This document shows positions 11,376 through 22,600 of a DNA stretch of 64,000 nt, one piece after another. Made by a program: the position numbers and the translations under genes. Each line of letters opens with the position of its first letter. The first letter of the stretch is position 1. The stretch is from the NCBI GenBank assembly GCA_022315425.1, contig JAIUPT010000021.1:372001-436000 (forward strand), read 5' to 3'. The notes under the pieces are model-generated. The model made no database searches. It had not been told where the DNA came from and was given only the letters and a program-made list of their open reading frames with translations. The DNA is from Pseudevernia furfuracea. Its lineage: Eukaryota; Ascomycota; Lecanoromycetes; Lecanorales; Parmeliaceae.

Positions 11376-13223
11376 TTAAGCTCCGACAGCTTTTCCCTCT
11401 TCATTCACCTTTCCCACTTCCAGCTTCCTCGCTTTCTGCTTCTCGGCCCATTCCCTACTCGCTAGCCTACCACGCTCGGCTGCATCAGCTCTCGCCTTTC
11501 TTGCTGCATCCTCTTTATCTTTTCTCGCTTTCTCACGTTCCATGATCTCCACTTTAGTTCTGCCGAAGACCTCTTTGCCCTTCAGCTTCTGGTGAGCACT
11601 TTCCTCCGCGGTGATCCCTGGGCGATCTGCACCCAATGCACTGGGAGCGCGAGTCGTGGTCGAGGTGTTAAGAGAAGGACCGCGGATCAGACGAGTTGAG
11701 CCATTGGCGGTCGGCTGAGTGAAGCCGTTGGCTGTGGGTTGGGTAGGACGTTTAGCGACTGCAAGTGTCGAAAGGCGTTTGGATGGACTGGCATTAGCCA
11801 TGGCACCAGGACGAGTGCCAGACCTGGATTTGGCGACGCCATTGCTGGGTCCAGAGACACTGACTGGCTCTCCTTTTGCCATGCTGAGGCGAGCCTTGGC
11901 TGCTACTGTGAGTTTGACCTCAGGCGCATGGCTCACACGGACAGGGCGAGCCTTGAACACTCGGGGCTTAGACACCTCTTCCTCTTCGCGCTTCAAACGC
12001 TCCTCGCGTTGCTCTTTGAGTTTACGAGCAAACGCATCACCAGGAAGCTCAAAGTTTGCGCGAGTAGGCGGTTTCGTAGATTTGTGAGGCTGAAAGGGTG
12101 CTTTGTGGACGGAACTGATGCGTTTCTTCAGGGTAGCATGGGCTCGGGGCTGGCCCACCCTCCGAGTAGGGGCAGGACTCTGGATTGTGACTTCAGGCTT
12201 CTGTTGGATTAGACTTGTACTTGGTCGTGCTTCCGTGTTGGTGGTCCCAGCGGATGGATTCGACGTCGTTAGCCCACCAGCTGTGCTTGGTCTCCCGGTT
12301 GAAATGTTCTTGTGGACACCTGTGCCCTTTCTCATCCTTACCGAACCGCTGACTTTTTTGTCCATAGTATTCGACTGAGGCTTTGCTTGCTTCTTCGCTT
12401 TGACTGGCGACTTTAGGCCGTCGGCAGTTGCAGGGATCAATTCACCGACCATTTCGATCTCCTCCTCAAGAGCATCCAAGGCTTCAACGGAGTCTTCGAT
12501 ACGTGATATGCGTCTGCCAGGAGTCCGAGTCCTAATCTGCTCCACAAACGAATCGTCTTTTTTGTCATCCTCGTTTGGCAGCATATCGATGGTCGTCATC
12601 TTGAGAGGTGTGCGAGACTCAATTTTTGCTACGAAGGAGTCTTCTTTTTCTTCTTTGCTCTTCGGCGTACTCATTTCATCAGTTTTCTGCATTTCAGGAT
12701 CGAAGTGTGGCTTTGTAGGGTTTGGTGATAGTTGTCGGCTAGCTGTGTTGGCGGCAGCAGATGGTGGGGTCTGTGATCGGTCATCATCGATAACGACTTC
12801 GTGTGTTACTTTACTCCGACGTGAATTAGTGACCGCACAATGAAACACTAGTGTCCCGTGCAACATACCTTGGGAGCCATCCTTCAAAAGATCCTGGGAA
12901 GTTTCTTCGGCTGCAGAGCTGTGTACGCTCTTATTCTCATCTTCCAAGACCTCAACACCCACTTCTTCGGCCTTCTCCCTCGTTTGCTTATCAGCTTTCT
13001 TCGCAGTGTTTCCCTTTCTTCCTTTCCCAGTTCCCTTCTTCGCCGGCACCGCTCGTTGTTCAGAAGTATTAGTCGCTTCATATTCGGCGCCTTTATTGCC
13101 TGCAACTTCGCCAAGCGGGACACGACCTTTACTCGGTGTGTCGGGTAAAGATGTTGAGGCTGCGATGTCTGATTCATCTAAATGTTCCATAGAGCGCAGC
13201 GCGGCGCGAGTAACACGAGGCAT
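11376..13223 (-). CDS. Basic, low-complexity protein with a TPX2-like motif
   Basis: Exons 13223-12869 and 12808-11376 give 595 residues; the 60-bp intron has a CTAAT branch. Very rich in Lys, Arg, Ser, Thr and Pro. An internal repeat of the form (D/E)DSFV-x-x-I-x-(S/T)RTP occurs twice, near residues 173 and 202, followed by an acidic helix (EDSVEALDALEEEIE). Near residue 371 the segment FELPGDAFARKLKEQREERL, followed closely by FKARPV, resembles the TPX2 spindle-protein motif. The C-terminal 60 residues are a long charged helix. Relatives are, as I recall, sometimes annotated as carboxylesterases; I see no alpha/beta hydrolase features. A microtubule role is inference from the motif and from neighbouring mitotic genes. 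Confidence 0.7.
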   Translation of the reverse strand: MPRVTRAALRSMEHLDESDIAASTSLPDTPSKGRVPLGEVAGNKGAEYEATNTSEQRAVPAKKGTGKGRKGNTAKKADKQTREKAEEVGVEVLEDENKSVHSSAAEETSQDLLKDGSQGMLHGTLVFHCAVTNSRRSKVTHEVVIDDDRSQTPPSAAANTASRQLSPNPTKPHFDPEMQKTDEMSTPKSKEEKEDSFVAKIESRTPLKMTTIDMLPNEDDKKDDSFVEQIRTRTPGRRISRIEDSVEALDALEEEIEMVGELIPATADGLKSPVKAKKQAKPQSNTMDKKVSGSVRMRKGTGVHKNISTGRPSTAGGLTTSNPSAGTTNTEARPSTSLIQQKPEVTIQSPAPTRRVGQPRAHATLKKRISSVHKAPFQPHKSTKPPTRANFELPGDAFARKLKEQREERLKREEEEVSKPRVFKARPVRVSHAPEVKLTVAAKARLSMAKGEPVSVSGPSNGVAKSRSGTRPGAMANASPSKRLSTLAVAKRPTQPTANGFTQPTANGSTRLIRGPSLNTSTTTRAPSALGADRPGITAEESAHQKLKGKEVFGRTKVEIMEREKARKDKEDAARKARADAAERGRLASREWAEKQKARKLEVGKVNEEGKAVGA

Positions 13224-13589
13224 GGTTGTGAGCTAAGGCAGGATAGTGATGCTACGCTTGCAAGAATGCCTGAAGAATTTCCACCGTGACGCAAAGAAGC
13301 TCTTTTTCTAGTCAATGTACCGGTATTGGTGTTGATTCTGCAGCGCGACTTGAGGGTTTTGCGAATGTTTACATAGCAACCGGCTAGGCCCGAGTCTAGC
13401 GCGACCTCTTTACGCGCCTTCGCGGTCGCGCTAGCACAGTCGCGCCCAAAATTGCAAATTTTGGGTGTCTTGGAAGCATTTGCACCAGTACATGGCAGGC
13501 TTTATTCCGCTGCAAGAGGCAAAGTAAGGGTACGATTCGGAGTCAACGTGAGCTTCCATGGCGAGAAATCCTGGAATCGTGGCATAAAT
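13224..13589. promoter_or_regulatory. Promoter region with two perfect inverted repeats
   Basis: Lies upstream of the TPX2-motif gene (start 13223) and downstream of DAD2. It holds a perfect 11-bp inverted repeat, CTAGCGCGACC at 13396-13406 and its complement at 13424-13434 (17-base loop, containing ACGCG). It also holds a 9-bp inverted repeat, CCCAAAATT at 13445-13453 with its complement at 13457-13465. The part between is crowded with CGCG steps, which can be sites for cell-cycle (MCB-like) factors; that reading is inference. Confidence 0.6.
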
Positions 13590-14141
13590 TCATGCTTCGC
13601 TGCTCTTGCCTGTGCCATTCTGAGAGCGCAATACATCCGACTGGGATTCAATTGGTATGCGGACCAGTGTCTGAGGCATGGGTATTTCAGGGTTATCGCC
13701 GGGCTTCTCTTCTTCTTCTTCTTCTGGACCGGGCTTCGGTACTTTCACTAGCCGTAGGTCAGTATGACAGTAGCTAACGTAGGTTAATGTGGTGCCTACT
13801 TGATGCCATGTTGATTGCTCGTAAAACATTGTGCCAATTGGACAGGACTGCTGCCACCGCTGTTGCGTAGCCATTGTTAGACTTTAGCAGGCATCATCCA
13901 CTCGGTGAGTCCAACCTTCTGTCCCCTCTGACAATGTAGATAGCTTTTCCTCTAGCGCCTGCATCTGCGCTGCAAGTCCCCCACTCAGATCTCGCAATTG
14001 CTTGAGGTTCTCTAGCTCGGCATTCTTTTCGTTGATCCTTGCAACCAGCATTCGAGACTGTTCTGTTGATGCGGAGTCGTGAGCGCCCATAGACGGATGC
14101 CGTAAGCCGGGCTTTGGCTGTGGGGGACGTTGGTAGGACAT
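13590..14141 (-). CDS. DAD2: DASH complex subunit Dad2
   Basis: Subunit of the ten-protein DASH/Dam1 ring that couples kinetochores to microtubules in fungi. Three exons, 14141-13916, 13859-13800 and 13747-13590, encode 147 residues; introns are 56 and 52 bp and all phases agree. The coiled coil RINEKNAELENLKQLRDLS, then LAAQMQALEEK, continues after splicing into LSNWHNVLRAINMAS, and the protein carries a C-terminal PMPQTLVRIP: all are family hallmarks. The middle exon is only 60 bases, so a single-exon gene caller would break this gene. Divergent from the shugoshin gene. Confidence 0.92.
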
Positions 14142-14433
14142 GGCTCAGCGGATTCGAATTTAGAAGACAAGAAATTCAGGATGACCTGCAAGGTGTGCCG
14201 AGTTCAATTTCTCGCAAGGTGTAATGGCTTTGCTGTTGTGCTGCCCGAAGGTTCCACGCGACAGGGCTGAAAGAAGCCACTAGCGGCGGGAAGAAATCTT
14301 AGTCTCCGACATTGTTTACATTTTTTCAAACATTGAAATGTCGATATTATTGTCTGATGATTCGAGATCCTAAAGAGTAGTGTCGAGCTACGACGAATGC
14401 TAGAGTAGCAAAACTTTCGTTGTTACCCAATAC
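14142..14433. promoter_or_regulatory. Shared DAD2 / shugoshin promoter
   Basis: 292 bp between two divergent mitotic genes. GGCGGGAA at 14285-14292 fits an E2F/MBF-like core and TGTTTAC at 14313-14319 fits a forkhead (RYAAACA) core, the two factor classes that drive G1/S and G2/M genes in fungi. The sites are seen; their use is inference. Confidence 0.45.
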
Positions 14434-16842
14434 ATGGCTCGACTGAATGAGCCTCCGCAACCTTCGGTCGAGTCAATAGATGCGCGTAGGTTACACAATA
14501 GACAACCCCTTCGTTCGCTGATGGGAGACAGTGAAACGTCGCTTCGTCCGCCAAAATCGAGAGATTGCAAGGTTCGCTACCATCTTTGCTTGCCATTACT
14601 GGGTCTGATCAATGAAGGGCAAACTCGACACAATCCCTCCGTATACGAAATCTCGAAAGCGAAGTCACTCGACTACTGTCTGAAAATGTGTCCCTCCGAG
14701 AGCAGATAATCAAGCTACATTATGAAGCCGAGAAAACTGCAGGACGAGCAGTGCTAGAGGGTGTTGAAATTGTGAAGGGCAATCTGGAGGCGAAGTTGGC
14801 TGAGTTAGGAGGATTGGTTCAAGAGCTGGGAAACGTCCAGAAAAATGTCGATAGTCAACGCGCCCAAAGGAGGAGGTCACTCAGTCTGAGATCTCCAAAA
14901 AAGTCCCCGGATCAAAGGAATTGGAAGAACGCCCTCACGCTTTCGGAGGTTACAGGAGGTGCAGATGGTCGACTACCGCCAATCGTCGAGGATAAGTACT
15001 TTCCCAGACGGACAATGGAGTATGTATTCTTGCGTATCCTGTACCACAATGCTGACAGCTATCCAGTTCTGAAGAATTGCTTGATATATTTGAGGACCGT
15101 GCGAACGCTACCGACTCACCAGACCTTGGGCCGCCACCTGTTGCACATTTTGAGGAAGGAGATCCGATCAAGTTTGATCCCACACAAGACCAATCACCCC
15201 GCGAAGGACCAGCTGAAAGTACCGAAGAAGTGCGGCCAAAGCTTTCGGCCAATCTTGAGAATCGAAAGAAGAGACGAGAGAGCTCGCATCGAAGAGATGT
15301 GGCCGTGAAGAATGCCAATGTGGATTTGACTAAAGGCACAGCATCTACGGTTACAGCCATTACAACGAGTCAGCCTCTAAAATCCGGGGCAAAGCGAAAA
15401 CTCAATGTCAGCGATGACGATGACCAACCTGCCACACTAGACGAGCCGGGGAAACAAGATTCTCAATACAACGGCAGGAGTTCAGACCTGCGAACGAACG
15501 ACAACGATAACACAAAGCCAATTCTCGCCAGAGCGAATAAGGCAGCTAATGATAAAGCCCCTCAAGCTGCGATACCGGGCATTTCCGGTAATGAGTGCAA
15601 AGAAAAGGCATCCGGAGCAAGTGCTACGGTCACGGTATTTGGTCGGAAAGCGCTCGGGCCAAGTAAGTGCTGTGAAAAGTCCCGAATTGGGGAAACTCTA
15701 ACGATGATGCAGAGAGTGTGAACACTGACCCAGTGAACTCGCCGGTTAAATTAAGTCGGTCCAGCAAGGACAAGGTCGCAGAAGCCAAGGACGATTTGGC
15801 GAAGATTGCTCGAGAACGAAATCGACCGAACGATAAAACCCGACCCAAGAACCCAGGTATCACTAAAGAAAAAGATATCGCAACCAAAGACACTGAAGTC
15901 AGGAAGCTTCTCGAGGCTCCTCCAGAGACGCCAGCACCTCCTCCATCGGACCTCTTCTCGCCTGGCCCCTCCGAACCTTCAGCCGCACGACCTGACTCGC
16001 GAGATACGCCTCCACCGCCCGACCTTGGACCAGACACAGGTACAGGATCGTTTGGTCGAGCTTCAAGGCGTCCTAAAGGTAGTGTCAATTACGCTCAGCC
16101 AAATCTCCGGGACAAGATGCGCCGACCGACGAAAGAACTCGTCGATGCTGTTGGTGCGGAGGAACGAGCACGGATCGCAAAAGCGGAAGATGATGCGTCA
16201 AACCCGGTTTTCATTAAGCAAGAAGAAGATGCAGATGTAATACCTGCATGGAAGACAAATGCTCCCAAATCGGACCAGAGAAGGAGACTAGAGCCCACCA
16301 GTCCTCTTGGCAACAAAGTTGGAGCAGCAGCCTTGCCAGCCAGTGTCATCACCGAACGACGAAGGCGTACAATTGTGCCCGCAATCAAAGACGACGCAAT
16401 CGGCCCCTCGAAACCAGCATCTGGCGCTGCGTCCACAATTGCAGCACTTACAGCCGGAACTCAAAGATCGAAAAGGCGAGAAGAAGAGGAAGCCAGCGTT
16501 GATCTCGAAAGGAGAGAGCAAGCAAGGGAGGCAATAGAAAGAACGAGCATCTACGAATTCACAGACAGCTCTCCTGTTGATCCGAGCGGCAAGAAGGCTG
16601 GTGATCCAGGCCAAGAAGAGCTAGCCAAGATAACGAGGTCATCACGAAGACATTCCAGCGTACCGGCTTCCTCTGAGCTGGGCAAAGGCTCTATCACGAT
16701 AACTAAACGAGGTGATCGACGAAGAGAGACACTGATTGCGAAACAGCCCAGAGAGAGCACAGGATTAGGAGAGGGGAGTGAAGAGGCTACGGTAGGCCAA
16801 GGAGATAGGGCTGCGAGTCGGCGAAGGAGTATGATGATCTGA
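14434..16842 (+). CDS. SGO1: Shugoshin, protector of centromeric cohesin
   Basis: Recruits PP2A to centromeres and protects cohesin; also helps sense bi-orientation. Five exons, 14434-14485, 14532-14571, 14618-15019, 15067-15662 and 15713-16842, give 739 residues in consistent phase. The first two exons are tiny, yet splicing rebuilds the conserved N-terminal coiled coil: SVESIDALKRRFVRQNREIA, then SLRIRNLESEVTRLLSENVS. The centre is disordered and Lys/Ser-rich. The C-terminal shugoshin box is RASRRPKGSVNYAQPNLRDK followed by MRRP, which binds phosphorylated H2A in relatives. Length is within the fungal range. An unspliced reading hides the N-terminal domain. Confidence 0.92.
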
Positions 16843-19177
16843 GGATTGAAGTACTCCATTATTACCTCGGACGTTTTTGGTTCATGTTGGTGATGTCTCA
16901 AGCCACACGCGGAGGGTGGTCCGGCAAAACCCTTTTTCCTGGAATGTATCAGAATGCCCTTGCAGGATGTTTCCTCATTCGAGACAACAATCAACACCAT
17001 GTGTCAGGCATCACGGACTCATCTCCGATGGAAAACGCTGGTACATTCTCCAACTCAGCTGCGACTCGTGCCGCGTCATGTAGTTACCTCACCACCTAGG
17101 AATCACACCACGGGACCTACTTTAGTCGATCTGGTCATATGCAGTCAGCAGCGATGTCCGAGAGATCCAAAGGGACCCCTCTTTCCTATTCGTAACCAGC
17201 CCCCAGCCACCAATTGGCCCGATTGAGAAGGTCCCTGTAGCCTGTAGGGTCGTCCGCTAGCCTGGTGCATTTCTCGAGCTCGCGAGTACTCGGAGGCGTG
17301 ACCGCGTCATGCCTGTACCCTACACCTGGCGCGAACAAGTTCGTTTTGCTTGCGCAGGCACATCGGAAGGGTCGGATAGGAAGGAGTAGAGGCCGTTGAA
17401 TCAGGTGCGTGTGAGGTGTGACTAGGAGATTAATCCTTTTTTTTTTGTCAACGGGGGGGAAAATGGTGCGACTTGCTTTGCAGCGATGGGCTGGCTGGTG
17501 GGTCTAGAGATCCATACTTTTCAACCTCGGTCGAGGAGAGGAGCTATTATTATTCATTGCAGCATTTTAAATAATAATTGACCATACATGAGGTAATCAT
17601 ATTAATAATCATGCCCCCCTATGAAAGGGGCCAATCAAAAAAAGACACCGAAACCGCAGCGCCCCGGCCCTGAACAGTACCTACCGTAGGACGAAACAAA
17701 TCCACCTCAAGCTCGAAAAAAGCCACGGTAGCACACCGAGAAAAAAAAAAAAGGTGAGGAAAGAACAAAAATTTGGCCTCCGGGGGCCCCCCCCAAAGTT
17801 CAAAAGTTCAAAGTTCCCCCAACGGAAAAAGCCACCAACGAAATCTCCGCGATTACCGGTAAATACGATACCCACCTCTCTATCCGCACCCCCCCCCCCT
17901 GGCCCAGATCTCTTGGCTGAGTAGATCCCAGGGTAAAAGGGAAGAAAAGGAAGAAAAAAAATTAATGTGGGGATTTCCAACCTATCAGACCGGACGCTCC
18001 GTCACGCTACGCAACGCAATGCCGTGCATTAGAAGCAAAAACACCAGGTCGATCTCTCCCCTGCTTTTTTTCCTAGCTCCAAAAGGGGGGGGGGGGGGGG
18101 GGGGGGGGAAGAGAGTCATTTCGATTTTTTGCTTTGGCACGGCGTGATCGATTTATGCCAAAGGGTGGTGGGTGGGGTCGAGAGTTTGCTCCTCTCTGCT
18201 ACACATACCTACTTACCTAGTGTGCTTTTTCGAGTCGGGCTGAATTGGGACAATGGGGAGAGCATTTTGAAAAAGAAACTGGGGGAGCATCTGTGGATAG
18301 AGAGAGAGGGAGGGTTCACTTTTTGCGGACGAATCGAGGGGCAGAGATTTGCGAGGGCACTCGAACCAGCGATCGGCGGGGGCGGACGGACCACGGGGGG
18401 GGGTTTTTTTGAGTTTTCGAGTAGGGGTGGCAGTCCTGTGGGTGCTGCCGTCTGTTCCCGTGGGTGCGTTGCCTATCAGACTTTCTTTAAAGGGATCACA
18501 AAAAAAATCAAAAGCTACCGAGCACTTTGTAGATTGAGTAGTACGAGTATCTGGTTTAAGTTTGGTGCATGTGCAATAATAATGGCTGCGTGGCGACGGT
18601 TGGGAAACGTGCATTGGTCGCCGAACGGTGCGGGTCTGGATTTTTCCCTTCCTTTGCCAGGGACTACTCTTTGCTTGGTTCGATGGCGGTGGAAATGCAG
18701 GCAGAGGAGGGATCTCCCCTGGGCTGACGAATGTGAAGGGCAGAGCGGACAAGTTTTACGTCGGGGAAACACGTAGCATGGAGCGATTGGTGAATGGAGA
18801 TGTGTTTTGGTATGAGTGGTTGATTCTGCTGTGAATGTACATCTATGACGTTTGGGGTATTGGAATTTGAGAAATGTGATTCCGCCCTTTGCGTATGCTC
18901 CCTTGCAAATCGCCTCCTCGGACTTCGAATTGTGCCAATTGATTTGCAACTCCCACCTCATTGTAGAAACTCCACCGTAGAGCAGATGTGGCCGACTCCT
19001 ATCCTCCCTCTCTAATGCGTACAACGACGAATGCGTGCTTGTTGCTTTTGATGTACAAAAGGCCGACCGCTTGCTATGCTAGACCAGGATTTGCGTAATG
19101 GAAGATGTGTGGAGCGCCCAGTGCCCACGGGGATAGAACGGTCCGTAGACATGCGAGCATGGTATAGAGGTCAAAAA
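16843..19177. other. Gene-poor, homopolymer-rich intergenic region
   Basis: About 2.3 kb between the convergent ends of shugoshin and the ECL1-type gene. It is crowded with homopolymers: T runs near 17440, A runs near 17745, C runs near 17787 and 17890, G24 at 18085-18108 and a run of about nine G near 18400. The open frames in it (for example 18129-18776) are low-complexity and I do not accept them as genes. No tRNA or 5S RNA was recognised. Confidence 0.55.
18085..18108. repeat. G24 homopolymer
   Basis: 24 consecutive G residues, the longest single-base run in the window. Such a tract can form G-quadruplex structures, and its true length is uncertain in any assembly. Confidence 0.85.
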
Positions 19178-19666
19178 TCATGACCAAGTCATCCGCCTCC
19201 TCCAATTGCGTGTACTATCGAAAGAATTGGTGTAGCCGCGGAGCTCGGTCCGGGCTTGTTCTGAAAGTGGATTTTGATGTGATGAGGTGCTCGAAGTAGT
19301 GGTGGTAGTAGAGCTGAGCGAGGAGCGGGACGAGGAGGGTGACAATGTCCGTGACTGAGCATTCTGAGTTGTAGAGGTGTTGGAAAAATAGGATGTTTGT
19401 GGAGAGGCGGACTGGCCTGAGGCGGGCCAATCAGGTGTGGTTTGAGGGGTTTTGTAGGCAGCAAAGTTGAAAGCAGGAGATAGGTAGAAGCCTGATCCTC
19501 TATTGGAATCGGACGAGGTCCAGGTTGGTGTGGTTGGCGAGGTGGAACCTGACCAGTTTGAAGACTTCTCGAGATCTGCGAGGCGGCAGGACTGGGAGCA
19601 ATAGGTCTCGCACTCGGTCTGCTTGTCACAAGCAAGACAGTAATCAGGAACCCAGTTGAGGTCCAT
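19178..19666 (-). CDS. ECL1: Ecl1-family zinc-binding life-span regulator
   Basis: Small protein of the Ecl1/2/3 family, which extends chronological life span in fission yeast and responds to starvation and zinc. Single exon, 162 residues. The diagnostic N-terminus is MDLNWVPDYCLACDKQTE, followed by YCSQSCRLADLEK: four or five Cys in a compact zinc-binding cluster. The remainder is Ser/Thr-rich and disordered, with a short conserved end LRGYTNSFDSTRNWRRR. It stands alone in gene-poor DNA; its upstream flank is over 3 kb, which is unusual for such a short gene and may reflect a long regulated leader. Confidence 0.88.
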   Translation of the reverse strand: MDLNWVPDYCLACDKQTECETYCSQSCRLADLEKSSNWSGSTSPTTPTWTSSDSNRGSGFYLSPAFNFAAYKTPQTTPDWPASGQSASPQTSYFSNTSTTQNAQSRTLSPSSSRSSLSSTTTTTSSTSSHQNPLSEQARTELRGYTNSFDSTRNWRRRMTWS

Positions 19667-22600
19667 GGCGGAAAATTTCGAAGAAAATAGTGACGGTGGT
19701 AAGGGGGGTTTGTAAGAGGACGGAGAAGGAATTGATTGAAATTTGGGGACTGGAAGTTTGCGGTGGAAGCTAGTTCGTCAAAAGACGGGCAAGGTCGGTC
19801 ATTAAAGAAAAGAAGTGGATATGACTATGGTAAAAAGGATTCAATGTGAAGGAAGGCCAATAATGAGTCAGATCACGCAAGGTGCGGTGTGTGTTGGGTA
19901 TGACATGGACGGTATGTGGAGGATTGAAACAATGGAGGAAGAATGGAAGTGGAGAGTCAGGCCCATGTCTTGATATTTGTCAAGGGCATGGGGGTAGGAA
20001 GAGGAAATGAATGAAAAGAGGCAACAACAGGCTTCTATTATAATGGCTCATTCATGCAACAGACAGCTTGGGGGAGAGTGGTCAATGCAAGAGGGTGCAA
20101 GAGGCATGACCCCCCCCCCCCTCAAAACGCCTGGCGAATGATCATGAGGGCAAAGATGGTGTGCGGCGCTAAGATTGGCAGATTTTTCTTTTTGGCTTGC
20201 AGCTAAAGCCCCGAAAATCAGCGGATGAACTTGGCAATTTTAGGTCTAGGTTGGGACGAGTCCTAGCCGACCCCAACAGGGGTCCATCCAAATTGCTGAA
20301 CTCCAAAGTCTCCAAGCAACAAAAATGTCCCCAAGCGGCTAACAACTAATGCAACGACCAGACGAAGCTAGGAGAAAGGTGCATATGTCCTGCGTCGGCC
20401 GTCCGCCCCCTCAAAGGATTTCGTGGGGTGCTGGGATTTGTGGAAAATGCATAGTCGAATCTCTGAGCCTGAGTGGGTAGGAAGAGCCAGTCAGCCGACT
20501 GTGCCTGCAGGACGGGCTCAAAATAAGGTCCCAGTAGAGATTCCTTCGTTCACCAAGAGTAAGCAGCAACAAGCGGCAAGTTAAAAGTGATGATTTCGGA
20601 ATGTTTTCGTGGCCTGCACTGCTCGGCAGGACTCTCTTACAATGAGGCGTTTCGAGAGATGCATGATCGGTTAAGAATAAGAAGTCGAGACCCAGTGAGA
20701 ACATGACCAATCAGCGTGGGCGACATGGCTTCTATTCTCCAGCTTGGTTGGACCTCCAAATCACAGCATTTGTAAGTCGATATGTATCTAATCCAAGAGG
20801 GCTGACTACTTGCAGCCCATGAAATCAGCATGCAGCTTCTGACGATGATGCAATTAATGAAGCCAAGGGATTGATGTTGCTTCGCGCTGTAAAAACGTCG
20901 CTGCGTCGCATGAATGCATTGCGACATTAGTAGCTTCAGAGTGCATCATCTTGCCTGCAATGATGCAAAAAGTGGACTCAAGTAGAGTACGGTGGCATCT
21001 GTACAAGACCACGTATCCCTCTACCTATCTTGCCGTCAAGCGTTATCATGCTTGAGAGTACCTAGGTAGCAGATGGGAGTTTCCAAGGAGGAGCCGCAGG
21101 AGCATCATAATCATCAGCCGCCCATAGATGTCGAAGTATGATTATTATTATTATTGTCGATCCGAAACAACCAATTGTTGTTACCTTGTTCGCAGCCCGA
21201 ACGACCTGTAGTTTTTTAATCTTACCTCTTACCTCTTACCTTCTTCTGAATATAATATAATTCAGGGTTCATGCAGTAACGGGTCCAAGTGGTGTCTCAG
21301 GTTTGAAATCGCAATCGAGAGGGTTGCCACCCATTGCTGTCAAAAGGCGGGGGAATTTAGTTCCAAGAAGTGATTGAATGGCGAATGGCGAATGGCGATC
21401 CTCGCCACCCTAAGGTAGAAAGGTAGAGTAAGCTAGAAGAACAAACGGATTCGCAATTTTAGCGACTTCGTTTTCCAAGCGATGGTGATCAATCAGACAA
21501 TCATGATGGATTCATGCTGTTAGCTTGCCAATAATTCACCTGCTTCCGATAAGGACGCAGCACACCCCGAGCGACAGGCACTAGTATTATTATTATTGAG
21601 CGTCTTGAGGCAATGGAAGTTTTGAATGGCTAGGCTAATTGATGAGAGGGAGACTAGGTATGCTCGTCTAATATTGATCATTCATCTCTATCCTCCTCTC
21701 AAGTCTCAACCCTCTCGCTTGCCCTTTCTCACCCTGCCATTCGGCAATTCCCCCACGTTATGCACGCACCCACAAACCCTGCAGTCCTGCACCGACACTT
21801 CCACACCTGAGCACCTCCCATTTCCCAACAATGTTCCAATCATTTCATTCAGCCCTCGGCAACCATGAGGACCCGCACAGGAGCCGAATGTCGGATTGTT
21901 TTCTTACTGGCTTGAGGCGAGAATGACTTTGATCCCACAGGTACAGGGTATCGGGATGGATTATGGTTATGTTGGATGCTACTTTACTGAGATCTGCCAA
22001 GTGCCAACGGGATTACATGCTTAATAAGCTTGGAAGTTCAGGCGGGCACTAATAGTCATAGACCAGGTAACTTCAGTTCTTCAGTCTGACAGCGAGACAG
22101 CCAAGCTGAGAGCATGCTCAAAGTTACTCGGTTTACTGTACTGCTACTGCATATATTGACCGAATACACTGGTGACACCAACTTCACTTCACGCACATGT
22201 AAGAAGCAGGGTCTCATGATTAGAGGTAATTCATTCGAAGTATTATCAACGCGGGGCATCATCAATCGAGCCAGGTGCATTCATAGGCGCTTCAAACAGC
22301 ACAAAACTACGGCATCACTTTGGCACGCCTGTGCAGGTCAGTGGTCCCGTCTTTTTTCTCAATTTCTCAAAATGCAGTGGTCGGAATTTTGCGCTTTGAC
22401 CCTCTTTGCTTCCTTCGCTTGCTTCCTTCGCGGCATAAAATCATGTCACCATCTAATAGGTGGAATTTTTCCCTCCTTTTTATCCGTGTGGCTCAACTTT
22501 CATTCCGTGTCTTCGATATAGCGCTATCGAGCTGTCAAACTTGCAGCAGAAGCTGCACCCTGCCCTCCATAGGTATTTCCCTTCAGCCGCTTGGACTTCA

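Noticed and set aside
11376..13223. Carboxylesterase annotation for the basic protein
   Set aside because: No GxSxG nucleophile elbow or hydrolase core; the sequence is low-complexity and basic.
16095..16614. Minus-strand frames inside shugoshin exon 5
   Set aside because: The plus-strand frame has the shugoshin box and consistent splicing; the reverse frames have none.
18129..18776. 215-codon plus-strand open frame
   Set aside because: Low complexity, Gly/Arg-rich translation from G-rich DNA, overlapping open frames on the other strand, and no family features.
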